Counted from the first letter of the stretch, positions 21,903 to 33,350 are shown. The stretch: DNA of 64,000 nucleotides from Anodontia alba (GCA_964016985.1 OZ024830.1:76415763-76479762), one strand, 5' to 3'. Numbers and translations are program-made. Notes: generated by a model not told the origin, from the letters alone.

Positions 21903-22287
21903 TAAATACAATATAAAATCTGACAGACCACAACAAAACAAGCAATGTTGCATGTGTGAACAGGAAACACTCAAATCGACCTGCATATCTGTGCAGGCTA
22001 ATCAGTTTGCACTTTTTTCATGACAGATCTGCAGACCACAAGGAATCTATAAATGGAAAGCAAACAGCAAGGACTCTGATCAGACTGCCATACTGTGGTT
22101 TTGCAGTGGCCTAACCCACTTCGTTCTACTCATATAACCCCATTAATGGCCACTGCAGTCTTCCAGGTAACTCTTTGGAGTCCATTTCCAAATTAAAGGA
22201 TGTCTGCTTTGCTTTTAATTATCATTTTTATGAAAATTTCTTGGGACTAATGCAAACCAATTAAAACCAGTTAAAACCAGATCAAAA

Positions 22288-22480
22288 GCCTTTAAACGCC
22301 AGTCACAATTGCAACTGCAGCAGAAAACATTTTGAAATATTTTTTCATCATTGTTTAGAGAACTGAGGCTTGGCATTTCATGTGAATTATCTGCCTTGCA
22401 GACAATTAATATGAAATGTTAAGCCTTATTTTCTCTAAAAGAATACAAAGAGTACAAAATGTATATCTAAAAATATCAGA
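22288..22480. mobile_element. MITE-E copy 1
   Basis: CTGCAGCAGAAAACATTTTG, GGCATTTCATGTGAATTATC and the complement with GCCTTATTTTCTC. Confidence 0.65.
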
Positions 22481-22645
22481 TTTTTTTTTATTTTTCAGAG
22501 AAATTTAAATAAGGCTTGACATTTAAAGTGAATTGTCTGCCAATTCACATGAAATATGTTGTATATTCCCTAAAAACTAATAAAACAAAATCAGACTGTC
22601 GTCTGCTACAATTCTGCTTGCCACTTGGAGGGCTAATGCTCATAT
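22481..22645. mobile_element. MITE-E copy 2, adjacent
   Basis: TTTTTCAGAGAAATTTAAAT, GACATTTAAAGTGAATTGTC and GACTGTCGTCTGCTACAATT. It abuts copy 1 and has lost its left end. Confidence 0.6.
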
Positions 22646-22788
22646 TCTTTAAGGCACAAATTCATTTAATAAATAAAGGCATACAACATTTTAACACATA
22701 AATTATTACTCTAAAAATCTGTATACCAAATCTCTTTACCATATTTATCCAAAAATTGGAACAAATTCATTTGATTTCTTGAAGGTGT

Positions 22789-22920
22789 CTCCAGATAAGA
22801 GGGTTTTCCAGATGAACTGTGGGTACTCATTAGAAGTGCCTCACTGAGGCCTTTCTAATGAGTACCCTCAACATATGTTTTTTAATGGCAAAATAAGAAA
22901 AATATTAACACTTTGGTAGC
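22789..22920. mobile_element. MITE-B2
   Basis: GTCTCCAGATAAGAGGG end and core TGTGGGTACTCATTAGAAGT with its complement. Confidence 0.7.
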
Positions 22921-23048
22921 AATTTGTCTGAAATGTGTGGGCAGAATGGCAAACACTACAGACCATATCAGTCGATTTGTTGTTTTGATGAGCTGCTATT
23001 AATTCATGCTTCACTGGGGAATTCCCATTTAGTCTACTCGCTTTTTGG

Positions 23049-23125
23049 CTACTCCCTTTTCACCTACTCCCATTTTACTTGTTCACCTACTCCCATTTTA
23101 CTTGTTTCCATTTCACCTACTGTTA
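23049..23125. repeat. Short CACCTACTCCCATTTTACTT repeat
   Basis: The phrase CACCTACTCCCATTTTACTT occurs twice in a row, with shorter degenerate copies on both sides. Confidence 0.7.
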
Positions 23126-23518
23126 CATGTTAACTATCTGTCATTTGAGGTTGCAAACAGCTGAAAATGATGCAAGATATATACAGCTATATTATTAAAG
23201 CAGTATTGCACTGATATTATAAATATTGCCCCTCACTGGGATATCAAAGGCCACTCATGTCCTCTGGAATCCAAACTAGGGGCAATATTCACCAATATCA
23301 GTACAATAACCCTATAATACGAGCTAATACCTATCTAATTAAAATGTAGGGTTTTGACTGATCTTCTGTTTCATTTTTGACACCCAAAAATAAAAATTGC
23401 ATACCAGTTGCAGTACCAAGGAACCAAATAATGTGATACATGGACATCATAATATTCAATGATGGCCCTAGTTAGGGGAAGGGTTGGAACTAATATTGTA
23501 AGAACTTGTGATATGATT

Positions 23519-23955
23519 TCAGTGCATTGATATATTGCAATAAAATGTGATCTAATACCAATGCATTGATATATTGCAATAAAATGTGAGGCCCAATGCA
23601 TTGATCATGTATTTCAATAAAATATGTGGACAAATCCCAATGAATATATTGCAATAAAACATTTGGCCAAATTCTAACGCACCGATATATTGCAATAAAG
23701 TATTATGGCCTAATCCTAATGCACTGATATATTGTAATAAAATATGTGGTCTAATCCCAATGCATTGATCATATATTGCAATACATTATGTGGCCCAGTC
23801 CCAATGGATTGATATATTGCAATAAAATATGTGGCCAAATCCCAATGCACTGATATGTTTCAATATAATATGTGCTCAGATTTCAATGCATTGACATATT
23901 GCAATCAAATATCTGACCCAATCCCAATGCATTGATATATTGCAGTAAAATATAA
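23519..23955. repeat. ~41-bp minisatellite, about 11 units
   Basis: Unit: CCAATGCATTGATATATTGC followed by AATAAAATATGTGGCCAAATC. Units vary by single bases and small indels (for example TGATCATATATTGC). Each carries an AATAAA and a GCATTGATATATTGC partial palindrome. Confidence 0.92.
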
Positions 23956-24066
23956 TTAACTTAAAACAAGTTATCAATATTTCAACAAAATTCAAGGGTT
24001 ACTTCTTAAATGTTATTTACCGTATGAATACAGATACTAGAGATTCTTCAAAATTATCATATTTAT

Positions 24067-24268
24067 CCCAAGTACTGCAACAGACAAACCTGAGCAAACA
24101 ATGTAGAACCAGATTAGAGGGCCACGGAATGCAGCATCTGATCAGAATCTACATATTATCACTTATCCAGCAGACTTTAGGCACATTAATAGGTACGTAG
24201 TAAAAATTAGTGTGTCCAAATTTTAGGACAAGTATGGTAAGAAGTTAAGGTATCCCAATTTTTGGGCT
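24067..24268. mobile_element. MITE-M, diverged
   Basis: CCCAAGTACTGCAACAGAC at left; AATTTTAGGACAAGTATGGT then ATCCCAATTTTTGGG at right. The internal GCAGCATCTGATCAGAATCT is the core shared with the 10.7-13.5 kb minisatellite. Confidence 0.65.
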
Positions 24269-24407
24269 AAATATTGTACCTGTTTCTAATACAATAACAT
24301 ATAACTATCAAATACAACAGTGGAAGGCATAATTGCTGCTTAAGGGGAATTGGATGCACTTGTTAGGTTTTCTGCCCAAGGGAAACAACATTTTCTGTAA
24401 TTATCTG

Positions 24408-24648
24408 GCCCCGAGGTTATAAACTTTTTTCATGCTAAACTCAACTTAGCATGAAATTTTTCATGTTAATAATTCTCAATTTACTAACAATGCCAAATTC
24501 TTTCTTGCTAAACATAGCTGAGCATGGAAATTTCTCTGCTAATAAATATGAAAATGCCAACTATTGTTGGCACTTTCATATTTATTAGCAGAGAAAATTT
24601 CATGCTCAGCTCAGCTGAGCATGAAAAAAGTTTTATAACTTCGAGGCC
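24408..24648. mobile_element. MITE-J copy 2
   Basis: GGCCCCGAGGTTATAAAC ... TTTTATAACTTCGAGGCC with the AATATGAAAATGCCAACTAT core. Closely like 20909-21152. Confidence 0.8.
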
Positions 24649-24775
24649 TGTTTGCTTTCCTGCACACCAAATCCCTTCTCAAAAGGGGTCAACTCTAAAA
24701 GGAAAGATCTGCTCCCAAAGGGAGCAGATTCTTTCCTTTTAGAGCAGACCCCTTTTCGAAAAGGAGGCAAAGCAA
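24649..24775. mobile_element. MITE-C copy 2
   Basis: TGTTTGCTTTCCTGCACACC end, then AAAAGGGGTCAACTCTAAAA and GAGCAGATTCTTTCC with complement. It abuts MITE-J. Confidence 0.75.
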
Positions 24776-25345
24776 TTTTGACTACTGTCCTTTCGACATT
24801 ACTTGGAAAGATCTAGGGTTTTTGCTTGGCATTTTATTCTAAATGAATGTTTTTTGCTCTGAATGACCATATCTTATCAGAAACCAATTGTCCTTTCTAT
24901 TTCTGTGTTTTGTTCTCAAATATGTACCCTAAAATTAAAATTTACTGCCAAAAATTGGTCTGACCTATGCAATTTCTATACTAAAGTGATTTTTTGGAAA
25001 TTTTGTCTCAGAAAATTTTCTTTACTTTTCTTTGCTGAATTTGAATTGCTGATGTTTCACAATGTGAAATAATGTGAAAATTTCAGAAAAATTGAACAAG
25101 CGGAACTTATTGAAATTCTGCCTCCAAGTTACTCATCCTACAGACTTCTGCAAAATTTGCATTTGTTTTTACTATGGGAAAAAGTGAAAATATTTGATTT
25201 TCTAAAAACCAATGACTAGAATAAAACTTTTTATGCATAGGTAGTTATGACAAATAGTTTTGCATTATATCATGACAAAGGTTTGCAAATTTACTTCTTC
25301 TGTGTAAAGCCCCCAGCAACAAAAGATTTTCTGAAAGATGTCGAA
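24776..25345 (+). repeat. ~560-bp dispersed repeat, copy 1
   Basis: Runs from ACTGTCCTTTCGACAT to AAAGATGTCGAAAAC and matches 50398-50955 in the same orientation (CAGAAACCAATTGTCC / CAGAAACCATTTGTTG, TTTCTGTGTTTTGTTCTCAA, TATGGGAAAAAGTGAAAATA). No inverted ends recognised; non-coding. Confidence 0.75.
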
Positions 25346-25411
25346 AACACAATAGAGTTGCCTCTCTCCCTTGAAAGTGTATCCTTTCCCCTTAAGTAAA
25401 TTCATGTTTAA

Positions 25412-25562
25412 CCCATTTATGCATAGTGGACTCTTCTACCTCTTTCTTTGGACAAGTCTATTTCCCTGTGAAAAGTAGACCCTGATGAGATGCTGCATTC
25501 TGACCTGGGTCTACACTGTTTGCCAATACCCTTTTCATGGGACACAAGGGGTAAATGGGCAA
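25412..25562. mobile_element. MITE-F, shortened
   Basis: TTTAACCCATTTATGCATAG and AAGGGGTAAATGGGC ends with AGACCCTGATGAGATGCTGC inside. Confidence 0.7.
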
Positions 25563-25647
25563 AGCCTAGGATACAATAATTCAAGGTCTACCTGTATACT
25601 AAGTTTCAGGACTCTAACTTGTCTAGTTACTGACTAAGGTGTAAGGC

Positions 25648-25781
25648 AAATTTCAATGTAAAGTGCCTTAAAGGGAAAAACTATTTTAATGTAAAGTGAC
25701 TTAAAGGGAAAAACAATTTCAAAGTAAAGTGACTTAAAGGAAAAAACAATTTCAAAGTAAATTGATTTAAAGGGAAAAACA
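25648..25781. repeat. 35-bp tandem repeat, four units
   Basis: Unit AATTTCAAAGTAAAGTGACT plus TAAAGGGAAAAACA, repeated about every 35 bp. The minus-strand reading FPFKSLYFEIV-like is a repeat artefact. Confidence 0.85.
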
Positions 25782-25957
25782 AGGCTGATGAGAGTGCAGC
25801 CGTTTTGAAAAAACCTCACAAATCATGTATTTTGATGCAAATCTTCTCATAATCGGATAAAAACTTAACAAGTTGAAGCAATTCAAATATTTCCAAACCA
25901 TTATCAAGGGCATTATCATTTTGAATATTTAATGAGGTCCTAAATATTTCTAAGTAT

Positions 25958-26169
25958 TAATCCTTGTCATGCTGAATAATTTAAGATGCCATGCCCACTT
26001 CTCATTTTCAGCCAATCATATTACTTGATCCAGGTTGCTGATACAAATTCACATACTTAATGACAAACCGTGCAGATCCAGATCAGTTGGCTTCTTCAGA
26101 AACCAACTGATCTGGATCTACATTGTTTGCAAAAACAGGTATAGCTGGATTCAGCAGGACTAGGGTTAA
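25958..26169. mobile_element. MITE-G copy 1
   Basis: TAATCCTTGTCATGCTGAAT and TTCAGCAGGACTAGGGTTAA ends. AGCCAATCATATTACTTGAT body and hairpin GATCCAGATCAGTTGGCTTC with its complement. Confidence 0.8.
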
Positions 26170-26554
26170 ATAAAATCCTCTTTTTGATAGAAAATATTGC
26201 AGTTTTCAAGCAAAATCAATATGAAATTTCCACAAAGTGGCCTTAGTCCCCGGCTACAATGTAAGAAGTTGTAAATTGAATGGCTGTTAGATTTCAGTTC
26301 AAGATTATATTAACATATTGGCTAGTCAAGCTTAGTATTTGTGTGAAGTTTCATGAAAATATTCCACAGGGTAAAAGAGTTATAGCCCAGACATGAAGAG
26401 TGGCGGAAAAATGGAAATATGGAACCACGAATTGACAAAATGCTACTATTACAGCAGGGGGCAAATAAATGTCTCGAGAAGGTTATCACAAATATTATTT
26501 GTTTAGGTTTTGCATATATGATTTTAGCTTATTCACATCAAAAAGTCTCTTTTT
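26170..26554. other. Unassigned stretch
   Basis: Between two MITE-G copies. No gene or clear repeat seen. Confidence 0.4.
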
Positions 26555-26766
26555 AACCGTTGTCCTGCTAAAACCGGATGTACCCTGCCTTTCCAAACAG
26601 TGTAGATCCAGATCAGTTGGCTTCTGAAGAAGCCAACTGATCTGGATCTGCACTGTTTGCCATTAAGTATGTGACTTTATAACAACAACCTTGATCAAAT
26701 AATCTGATTGGTTAAAAATTAGAAACGGGTGTGGCTTCTTAATATATTCAGCAGGACAAGGGTTAA
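26555..26766. mobile_element. MITE-G copy 2, inverted relative to copy 1
   Basis: TAACCGTTGTCCTGCTAAA start and TTCAGCAGGACAAGGGTTAA end. The conserved body lies on the opposite side of the hairpin compared with 25958-26169. Confidence 0.8.
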
Positions 26767-26935
26767 AATATGAAAAATGGCAGTGCCAATAAAAGCATTT
26801 TTGAAATCTTTAAACCTCGATAACTTTCTTATTTTTCATCCAATTATGATCAAATTTGCACCAAAGTGCACAGCTAGTCAAGATCTTACATATCAGGTAT
26901 ATTCTTTACCAACATTACATTTCCTTTTTACCATT

Positions 26936-27141
26936 AAAGCATGAGTCACAACTGCAGCAGACAACATTTTGATTTTTTTTTTCAAAGAAAAGTCAACATT
27001 TCATGTGAATTGTCTGCTAAGCAGACATTTCCCATGAAATGTCACAACTTTTTGTCTGAAAAAAAAAATAACAAAAAAAAAACAAACAAACAAAAATAGA
27101 CTGTCATCTGCTACAAATTTTAATGGCACTTTAGGGGTTAA
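26936..27141. mobile_element. MITE-E copy 3
   Basis: CTGCAGCAGACAACATTTTG, ACATTTCATGTGAATTGTCT and the complement; ends in GGCACTTTAGGGGTTAA. Confidence 0.75.
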
Positions 27142-27718
27142 TTTGGAATGACAGAATTAGACTAGGTAACATTAACTGTCATCATCATATTACTCTCATA
27201 CAAGGGCAACAATTGTTTTATTATACAGAATTCTTACAACAGCAACTGCACTGACAGAATGACATCTCTAGTGGGTAATATTATTTGCACGGGTAATATT
27301 GCAGGGAAACAGATGACATGCACTTACCAAATAGACATCAGAGGGTAATGTTACTTGCAAAGGTAATATAACTTGACAGAATATTGCCCTGCACATGATA
27401 AGCTCTCAACCAATGAGATTTCCAATATATCTTATGAATATTTAATGAGGTATAATAACAATATTTCTTACATAAGCTTTTTGTCCACACAATATAATAT
27501 CACACTTATGACAACAGATGTTTTCACCAGAAAATGTGGCATCTGATCTGGGTCTATAATGTTTGCATTAAAAAGAGGAATTTCTATTTTGTGGCATCTG
27601 ATCGGGGTCTACACTGTTTGTCACTATCGTTTCTAAAACCAACTGATCATCGACTAGTAATCGACTTGTAGAAAACACATTCATTCTTATTTTTACCCTA
27701 TTTCAGGCACTTATTCAT
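27142..27718. other. Unassigned, with duplicated MITE-F core fragment
   Basis: 27530-27625 repeats GTGGCATCTGATC(T/G)GGGTCTA twice, ~60 bp apart. The rest is AT-rich without a recognisable gene. Confidence 0.45.
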
Positions 27719-27905
27719 TGCTCCAGATAAAACCGGGTATCCACATAACAGTTTACTTATTACCCAATTAAAATATATGTTGTGGGTACTCATAAGAAGT
27801 GTCTTGCAAGGTCCTTCTAATGAGTACCTACAACATGTTTTCATGGAGAAATAAGAAAAATATCAATACATTTTGGCTGAAAACAGTGTCTTATCTGGAG
27901 CTATG
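27719..27905. mobile_element. MITE-B2
   Basis: GCTCCAGATAAAACCGGG end, ATATGTTGTGGGTACTCATA core, GTGTCTTATCTGGAGC end. Confidence 0.75.
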
Positions 27906-28170
27906 CTGATTTCAAGTTATTTTTATCAATTTGTTCATTTTTATTCAACACAGATCTAAAATTACCAAAATAAACAGCTTAATACATTTGTATTTCATTT
28001 TTTACAACTTGCCTACTAAAATAAAAAAGTGAGAAAAAAAAATTGATCAGTCACAAGAAAATGACTGACATTGATTATAATCAATCATTGGGACAACACT
28101 TATTCTCATCTTACTTGTCTTAAACTTTAAATATTTCTCTTTTACTACTTGTTGATGTGTCTGAAAACCT

Positions 28171-28413
28171 GGGCCCAGTTGTTCATAGCGTCGTTAGTTT
28201 AACGAGCTCGTTAAAGGTCATTTCGTTATTGTTTTAGCTGATTCAATGTACAATATTCTGATATTTTTTGCTGAAAAAATGTGAGTAGCTTTTGCACTGC
28301 AAAAGCTACTCACATTTTTTCAGCAAAAAATTTCAGCATATTTGCGTATCACTCGATGTAAATTTTAACGAATCGTTAACTAACGACATTGTTAGCTTTG
28401 AACAACTGGGCCC
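28171..28413. mobile_element. MITE-A copy 2
   Basis: GGGCCCAGTTGTTCATAGCG to GAACAACTGGGCCC with the GTGAGTAGCTTTTGC core, 243 bp. Confidence 0.85.
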
Positions 28414-28639
28414 TGTAGGGTGAGTAGCAAACAGAGAAGATCCTGACTAGAAACCACAGTCACTGACACATGATGTAGTTCTACACACTTTCTCAGACCT
28501 GTCTGTCACAATACTTAGAGTAAATATGCTATATGCTATACGAAAGAGATTAGTTTTTCTTCACGCTTAACATGCTGAGTATATAAAAGCTTAGGGAAAA
28601 CTAAAATGTGGTTGCTTAAGACAGGTGCTAACTTAACAC

Positions 28640-29060
28640 AGGTAACATCTGCGCAGTCTGATCAGGGCCTTCATTGTCCAGTGATTGAGTTTGTGGCCCA
28701 GTCAACCCATCAGGGTCATGTCGAGCATTGTCAGTTTACCTAACCAACCTTTTTCTGGGCAGGTTTAGTCCTAAGCAGTTAACCAGTACTTGTGCACCCT
28801 CTTTTGCCAGAAACTGACAACTGCCCTTCTTGAATTACAAAAAGGAGAGAATGACCATAGAATTACTTCTTAACCAATCTCCAAGAAAGAGTGTTTCAGA
28901 CCCGGTGGGAATCGAATCTGTGACCTCCTGATGACCAGTAGGACAAGCATCACACTGAGCCCCCGAGGCTGGCCACACTGTCCATTCACAGAATCATTGG
29001 ATACTAAAGAATGTGTAAATGGAGAGCAAATGTCCTGATGATACTTTGCGCATGCAGAAG
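28640..29060. mobile_element. MITE-K split by SINE-1
   Basis: ATCTGCGCAGTCTGATCAGG and CCTTCATTGTCC lie left of the SINE. TGTCCATTCACAGAATCATT and GTAAATGGAGAGCAAATGT lie right of it, in the order seen (inverted) at 30957-31115. Confidence 0.6.
28686..28974 (-). mobile_element. SINE-1 inside MITE-K
   Basis: Tail side TTTGTGGCCCAGTCAACCC, body CCAGAAACTGACAACTGCCC, head CCCGAGGCTGGCC with a B-box remnant GGTGGGAATCGAATC. The flanks CATTGTCCA and CACTGTCCA are a likely, imperfect target duplication. Confidence 0.8.
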
Positions 29061-29139
29061 ATGATCTGAATCTGTGCATTTTGCGCAAGTTTGGATGCAC
29101 TTTTTCGCTTGACATGGCTCAAACATGGTACCATAATAA

Positions 29140-29338
29140 CCCTAAGTATTGGGACAGATTGGTCTTTGCAAACAGTGTAGACCCAGATCAGATGCTGCAG
29201 AATGTGGTGTCTGATCAGGGTCTGCACTGTTTGCCATACATACAGCAATACTTTAGACACATCAACAGGTAGTAAAATGAAGTATTTCAAATTTTAGGAC
29301 AAGTATGGTAGGTAGATAAAGTGTCCCAATACTTAGGG
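29140..29338. mobile_element. MITE-M, full length
   Basis: CCCTAAGTATTGGGACAG and GTGTCCCAATACTTAGGG ends. Inner hairpin AGTGTAGACCCAGATCAGAT with GGTGTCTGATCAGGGTCTGC, then ACACATCAACAGGTAGTAAA and AATTTTAGGACAAGTATGGT. Confidence 0.85.
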
Positions 29339-29951
29339 TAAATACAGTAAATAAAGTTACAGGAGGTTCTTCATTAGTTCAACAAGAATTATTTATGTCT
29401 AAAGATGGTTTTAGTGTGAAGTCCCTCTGACATTGAATACACCCAAAACAGACAGCTCAGATTGTTTTAATGCATTTAACAAAAGGATCATCTAATAAAA
29501 TGGTCATGGGTTGCTCACCTCTGCAAATGTTTCAACAAGAAAGTAGTTAGGTCAGGGTCAAGTTCACCAATGCTTGTCAAACTTTTGATATTGTCTGACT
29601 TTCTTTGCTTCAGCTTCAGCAGTTACTAGAGTGATCTTAAGGTCTTTGGTTTATTTGACCTTGTGATCTATTAATTTTTATCTTATGTGACCCAGTTTCA
29701 AAGTCAATCCAGAAATCTTCATAACAAATATACTAATTAATTTTTCAAGAAGTTCAAGTCAAAAATGCAATTTAGAAAGTGTTCACAAGGCTTTCCCATT
29801 GTCTCACATAGTAATTTAATTTCTCATCATATGTGACTAGTTTCAAAAGGAATTTAGAAATCATCAAGTCAAGCATTCAGACAGTTCCATGAAGATCAGC
29901 TCAAATGTGACCTCTTTAGTGTTAAAAAGGTTTTCCTAAGGTTTGTCTAAG
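29339..29951. other. Unassigned, with diverged 'caaggtcacc' type repeat
   Basis: Phrases such as AGGTCAGGGTCAAGTTCACC and ATGTGACC recur loosely, like the core of a CAAGAGG-type element. No gene seen. Confidence 0.4.
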
Positions 29952-30347
29952 CACAGGTGCTTGAAGTTTAGTCCGTAAGCGAAAAACTCCACTCTATAGC
30001 CTGTATAGGCTTCATGGTGGTTCTTCTGACATGGTTTATTTTTGTTATAGTTCGTCTTTGAATGTGTGTGTCACTTACATCTTTTTACTTTGGATAACCA
30101 TTTGGCCACTTTGTGGGAAAGTAACTGTCCGTTTGGCTTTCTGCTAGTGATGTTCCCATTAGGGTCTAGTTATTTCGTGTTTGTGTTTCTTTCCTTTGAT
30201 GTCTCTGATGGCAGGTGTGGGATAATTGTATCGATTCCTGATCATTGCCCTCCGTTCTATTTTTCATATATTTATTAAAATATGAAGCACATTAGACCCT
30301 AGATTTGTCCTTTTTATAGGTTAAGGACTGAACTTCAAGCACCTGTG
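29952..30347. mobile_element. 396-bp MITE, CACAGGTGCTTGAAGTT ends
   Basis: CACAGGTGCTTGAAGTTTAG at left; GGACTGAACTTCAAGCACCT plus GTG at right is its complement. The interior has no coding capacity; the 30066-30278 plus frame has no recognisable domain. Only one copy in the window. Confidence 0.75.
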
Positions 30348-30369
30348 GACCTAGTGGCCTTGTTTTTCT

Positions 30370-30465
30370 ACTCCAAATGAGGCACTTCTAATAAGTATCC
30401 ACAACATACATGTATGCTTTTACCAAGAAATGAGAAAAATTATCCTAGAATTATCACCAACAAGA
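30370..30465. mobile_element. MITE-B1 right-half fragment
   Basis: GAGGCACTTCTAATAAGTAT, CCACAACATAC and GAAAAATTATCCTAGAATTA match the right half only. Confidence 0.6.
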
Positions 30466-30586
30466 GCTGTCATCAGACACAAGCTCGTCTGAACAGGTGC
30501 CTGTACTTCAGTATGAAGTATTTTATAACAAAATCAAATGTGAACAGGCTGACAGAAGGAAAGGATTTCCACTGTATTAAACGTCT

Positions 30587-30822
30587 GGGCCCAGTTGTTC
30601 AAAACTAACGATGTGGTTAGTTAACATATCATTAAAACTTTGATCATTAAATATGGCATATACGCTAATATTTTTGCTGAAAAAAATGTGAGTATTTGCA
30701 AAAGCTACTCACATTTTTTCAGCAAAAATGCCTGTGAATTAGATATTGTACTTACTAGAACAGTTAACATTTTGACCACTAATGAGCTTGTTAAGCTAAC
30801 AACGCTTTGAACAACTGGACCC
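30587..30822. mobile_element. MITE-A copy 3
   Basis: GGGCCCAGTTGTTCAAAAC to GAACAACTGGACCC. The core has lost a few bases in one arm (GTGAGTATTTGCAAAAGC). Confidence 0.8.
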
Positions 30823-30956
30823 TGATCTACAACTAACACAATACCATAAGACTATGCTATGCCGAGTGAAAATGCGTCTTCAAGCTTGCCTAAAACACAC
30901 TGATTCAGATTCATCCTACTAATTCGCAAACTCTCACCCAGATATTTGCTCTCCAT

Positions 30957-31115
30957 TGTTACATTTTATAGTGTCCAATGATTCTGTTAGCAGACAGCTA
31001 AGGCAGACAGCTTAGGCCCTGATAAGACTGTGCAGATGTACAGGCTGATCTCAGCCTTTGCTGTCCACATATGCCCAAAGACACATTTATGCGTGGCCCA
31101 GACTGATATTTATCA
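30957..31115. mobile_element. MITE-K
   Basis: ATTGTTACATTTTATAGTGT, AGACTGTGCAGATGTACAGG and ACATATGCCCAAAGACACAT in family order. Confidence 0.55.
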
Positions 31116-31520
31116 TCAAACCAATTATAAACCAAATCCATCAATAGTACGGAATCTATGAGCGGTTGGAAACTTTAATGTAAAACTTTAACATTTAAGT
31201 TCTCTGTCTGTCACCTAGAACCTTAAGGCCATGAGCAGGTCGGGGTATTGCTGAATAAAATTGGACATATATCTATCATCATACAAAATCTAAACCAAAT
31301 CCATCATATGGTCTGGAAAATGTGAGCTGTTAAGAAGTTTAAGACAAAACTTTAACATAAAAGTTCTAAGTCCTTGACCTTAAGGCCATATGCATGGTTG
31401 CAGGTATTGCTGAATAAAACTTTGGATCTATCTATCATCATACATCATACTAAATATAAGCAAAATCCCTCGTGTGGTTTCTAACTAATGAGGTCTTAAA
31501 AACTTTAGTGTAAAACTTTA
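31116..31520. repeat. ~158-bp tandem repeat, about 2.5 units
   Basis: Units share ATCATCATACAAAATCTAAA, CCAAATCCATCA, AAAACTTTAACAT and CCTTAAGGCCAT...GGTATTGCTGAATAAAA. Likely core of another tandem-core element. Confidence 0.75.
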
Positions 31521-31814
31521 ACATCTTAAACATGTTAACTGACAGCTGATGCGAATCCCATACCAGGGATTGTGCAACAGCTCTTCCAGGCAAGTTAAAG
31601 ATGCCTCCTTAACATGTTCTGGGAGTATGGTAAGTAATTCAGGTCTCACAATATGTTGGGTAAATATGGTATGCACTCTCATGTTATCAGTTACAACCTC
31701 AAAAAACATCATTTGCATACTTCATTTCCGGCATAGAATCAGAAAAAGTTATAAAATTATGCAAGAGACCAGTGAAGGTTCAGCCAAGCCTACATGTCAT
31801 TCATACTTATCAGA

Positions 31815-31965
31815 GGACTTTTTACGGAGGAGTATTTGGTGCTAATATTGGGATAATTCTCACCAGTTATTCATTAAAACACTTCTAATGAGTACAATAT
31901 GTTTTTATTGCAAAAAAGAAAAACTGTCCCAGTATTACCATCAAATACTCCTCCTAAACAAGTCC
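31815..31965. mobile_element. MITE-B1, shortened
   Basis: GGAGGAGTATTTGGTGCTAA at left and CATCAAATACTCCTCC at right, with CACTTCTAATGAGTAC left of the core. Confidence 0.65.
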
Positions 31966-32007
31966 TATTCTTGTGTAGGTTTCTCCTGTACAATACCTGT
32001 ATTAACC

Positions 32008-32648
32008 CTAAGTATTTGGACAGACAGGCTGAGCAAACCATATAGACCCAGATCAGATGCCACACAATGTGGCATACCAGACACTGTGAGACACTCATCC
32101 AACAGTATTTTAGACACATCAACAGGTAGAGAAATGGCCTTCTTCAAATTTTAGTACTCTGACAGACAAGTCTGAGCAACAGTTATACCCAGATCAGATG
32201 CCACTGATAATGGTCTACATTGTTTGCCACTCTTCCATTTAGACACATCAACAGGTAGTATAATGGACTTGTTCAAACTTTAGTACTGGGGCAAACAGGA
32301 CTCAGCAAACAGTGTAGACCCAGATCAGATGCCACAGAATATGTCAGATCAGTTAGCAGTTTGCACTCATCAAGCAGTCTTTTAGACACCTCAACAGGCA
32401 GTAAGTGTTTGTTCAAAGGGCAAGTATGGAAAGGAGTTAACCCTTTCAGCCTATCAGACCAAAACAGATACCTGTGCAAACAGTGTAGGTCCAGATGAAA
32501 AGGCTCATATTGAGCCATCTCATCAGGATCTACATTGTTTGCCATTGTCATTTATTTTGAACTAGAACTCCTATTTTCATCAGTGGACATGTCCATATTC
32601 AAGGATGGAATCAGGGTTGAAAGGTTTAAGGTGTCCCAATATATAGGG
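32008..32648. mobile_element. Composite MITE-M with three internal ~125-bp repeats
   Basis: CCCTAAGTATTTGGACAG at left, GTGTCCCAATATATAGGG at right. Inside, three tandem copies of GACCCAGATCAGATGCCAC ... TTAGACACATCAACAGGTAG (32022-32415). A MITE-H (32437-32625) lies in the right part. Confidence 0.7.
32437..32625. mobile_element. MITE-H inside the MITE-M composite
   Basis: TTAACCCTTTCAGCC and GGGTTGAAAGGTTTAA ends; hairpin with GGTCCAGATGAAAAGGCTCA and GAGCCATCTCATCAGGATCT. Confidence 0.65.
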
Positions 32649-32649
32649 T

Positions 32650-32817
32650 AATTATTTGAGTCCAACTGGCCAAGATAATGATGATGATGATTTTGGGTTT
32701 AATGACACAACAACCCATGAGGGTCATCTGCATCAAAATGGTATATTACTGGTAACTTGTTTAAGCATTGAAAGGGCTGTAATGGTAAGTCATACTCCAC
32801 AGGGCCAGAGAAAGGAT
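32650..32817 (-). mobile_element. SINE-2 tail fragment and unassigned
   Basis: 32688-32740 (GGGTTTAATGACACAACAAC, CCATGAGGGTCATCTG) resembles the SINE-2 tail. The rest is unassigned. Confidence 0.4.
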
Positions 32818-33030
32818 CTTAACCTTTACAACTCTCTGGGCATTTTCAGCAGACGACAAATTGATGATATTTTTCTTATTTTTCCCAAAAGCAGGATTTG
32901 ACATTTCGTGCAAATTGTCTCCTCAGGAGACAATTTGCATGAAATGTCATATCCTGTTTTCTGGGAAAAATAAGAAAAATATTTCAAAATGTCGTCTGCT
33001 GAAAATTTTACCCAGAGTGCTAAGCGTTAA
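32818..33030. mobile_element. MITE-D copy 3
   Basis: CTTAACCTTTACAACTCTCT to CCCAGAGTGCTAAGCGTTAA with the CAAATTGTCTCC core palindrome. Nearly complete. Confidence 0.8.
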
Positions 33031-33158
33031 AGACAATCTTCATTCTCTTCCACACCAAAACGTATCTTGTGAGTATTCACTGGAAAGATCTATCAACATG
33101 ATATATTCTGGTGTAAAAATCATACAAAACTAATCAATATTATCATCATCTTTTAACC

Positions 33159-33350
33159 TTTTCATCCCTGAGTTTCTGAAGTGGGCTCTTCCTTCTTTGA
33201 GTATGGACACACCCAATGTTGCAAATAGGGCTGACAGTAAAAACTTAAAAACTGAAAGGCAAACAGTATAGATCCAGATGAGATGGCTTGTTACAAGCCA
33301 TCTCATCTCGATCTACACTGTTTTGGTATGTTTCTTATTTGGTCTGCAGA
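33159..33350. mobile_element. MITE-H copy 2
   Basis: TTTTAACCTTTTCATCC end and hairpin GATCCAGATGAGATGGCTTG/CAAGCCATCTCATCTCGATC. The right end is cut by the SINE-1 fragment at ~33360. Confidence 0.7.

Noticed and set aside
23519..23955. CRISPR-like array
   Set aside because: Units are contiguous ~41-bp tandem repeats without unique spacers, in a eukaryotic context.
31518..31718. Minus-strand ORF reading HVKEASLTCLEELLHNPWYG with possible AG acceptor and GTCAGT donor
   Set aside because: Protein-like in places, but the acceptor tract is weak, flanks look like MITE-M fragments and no partner exon was found.
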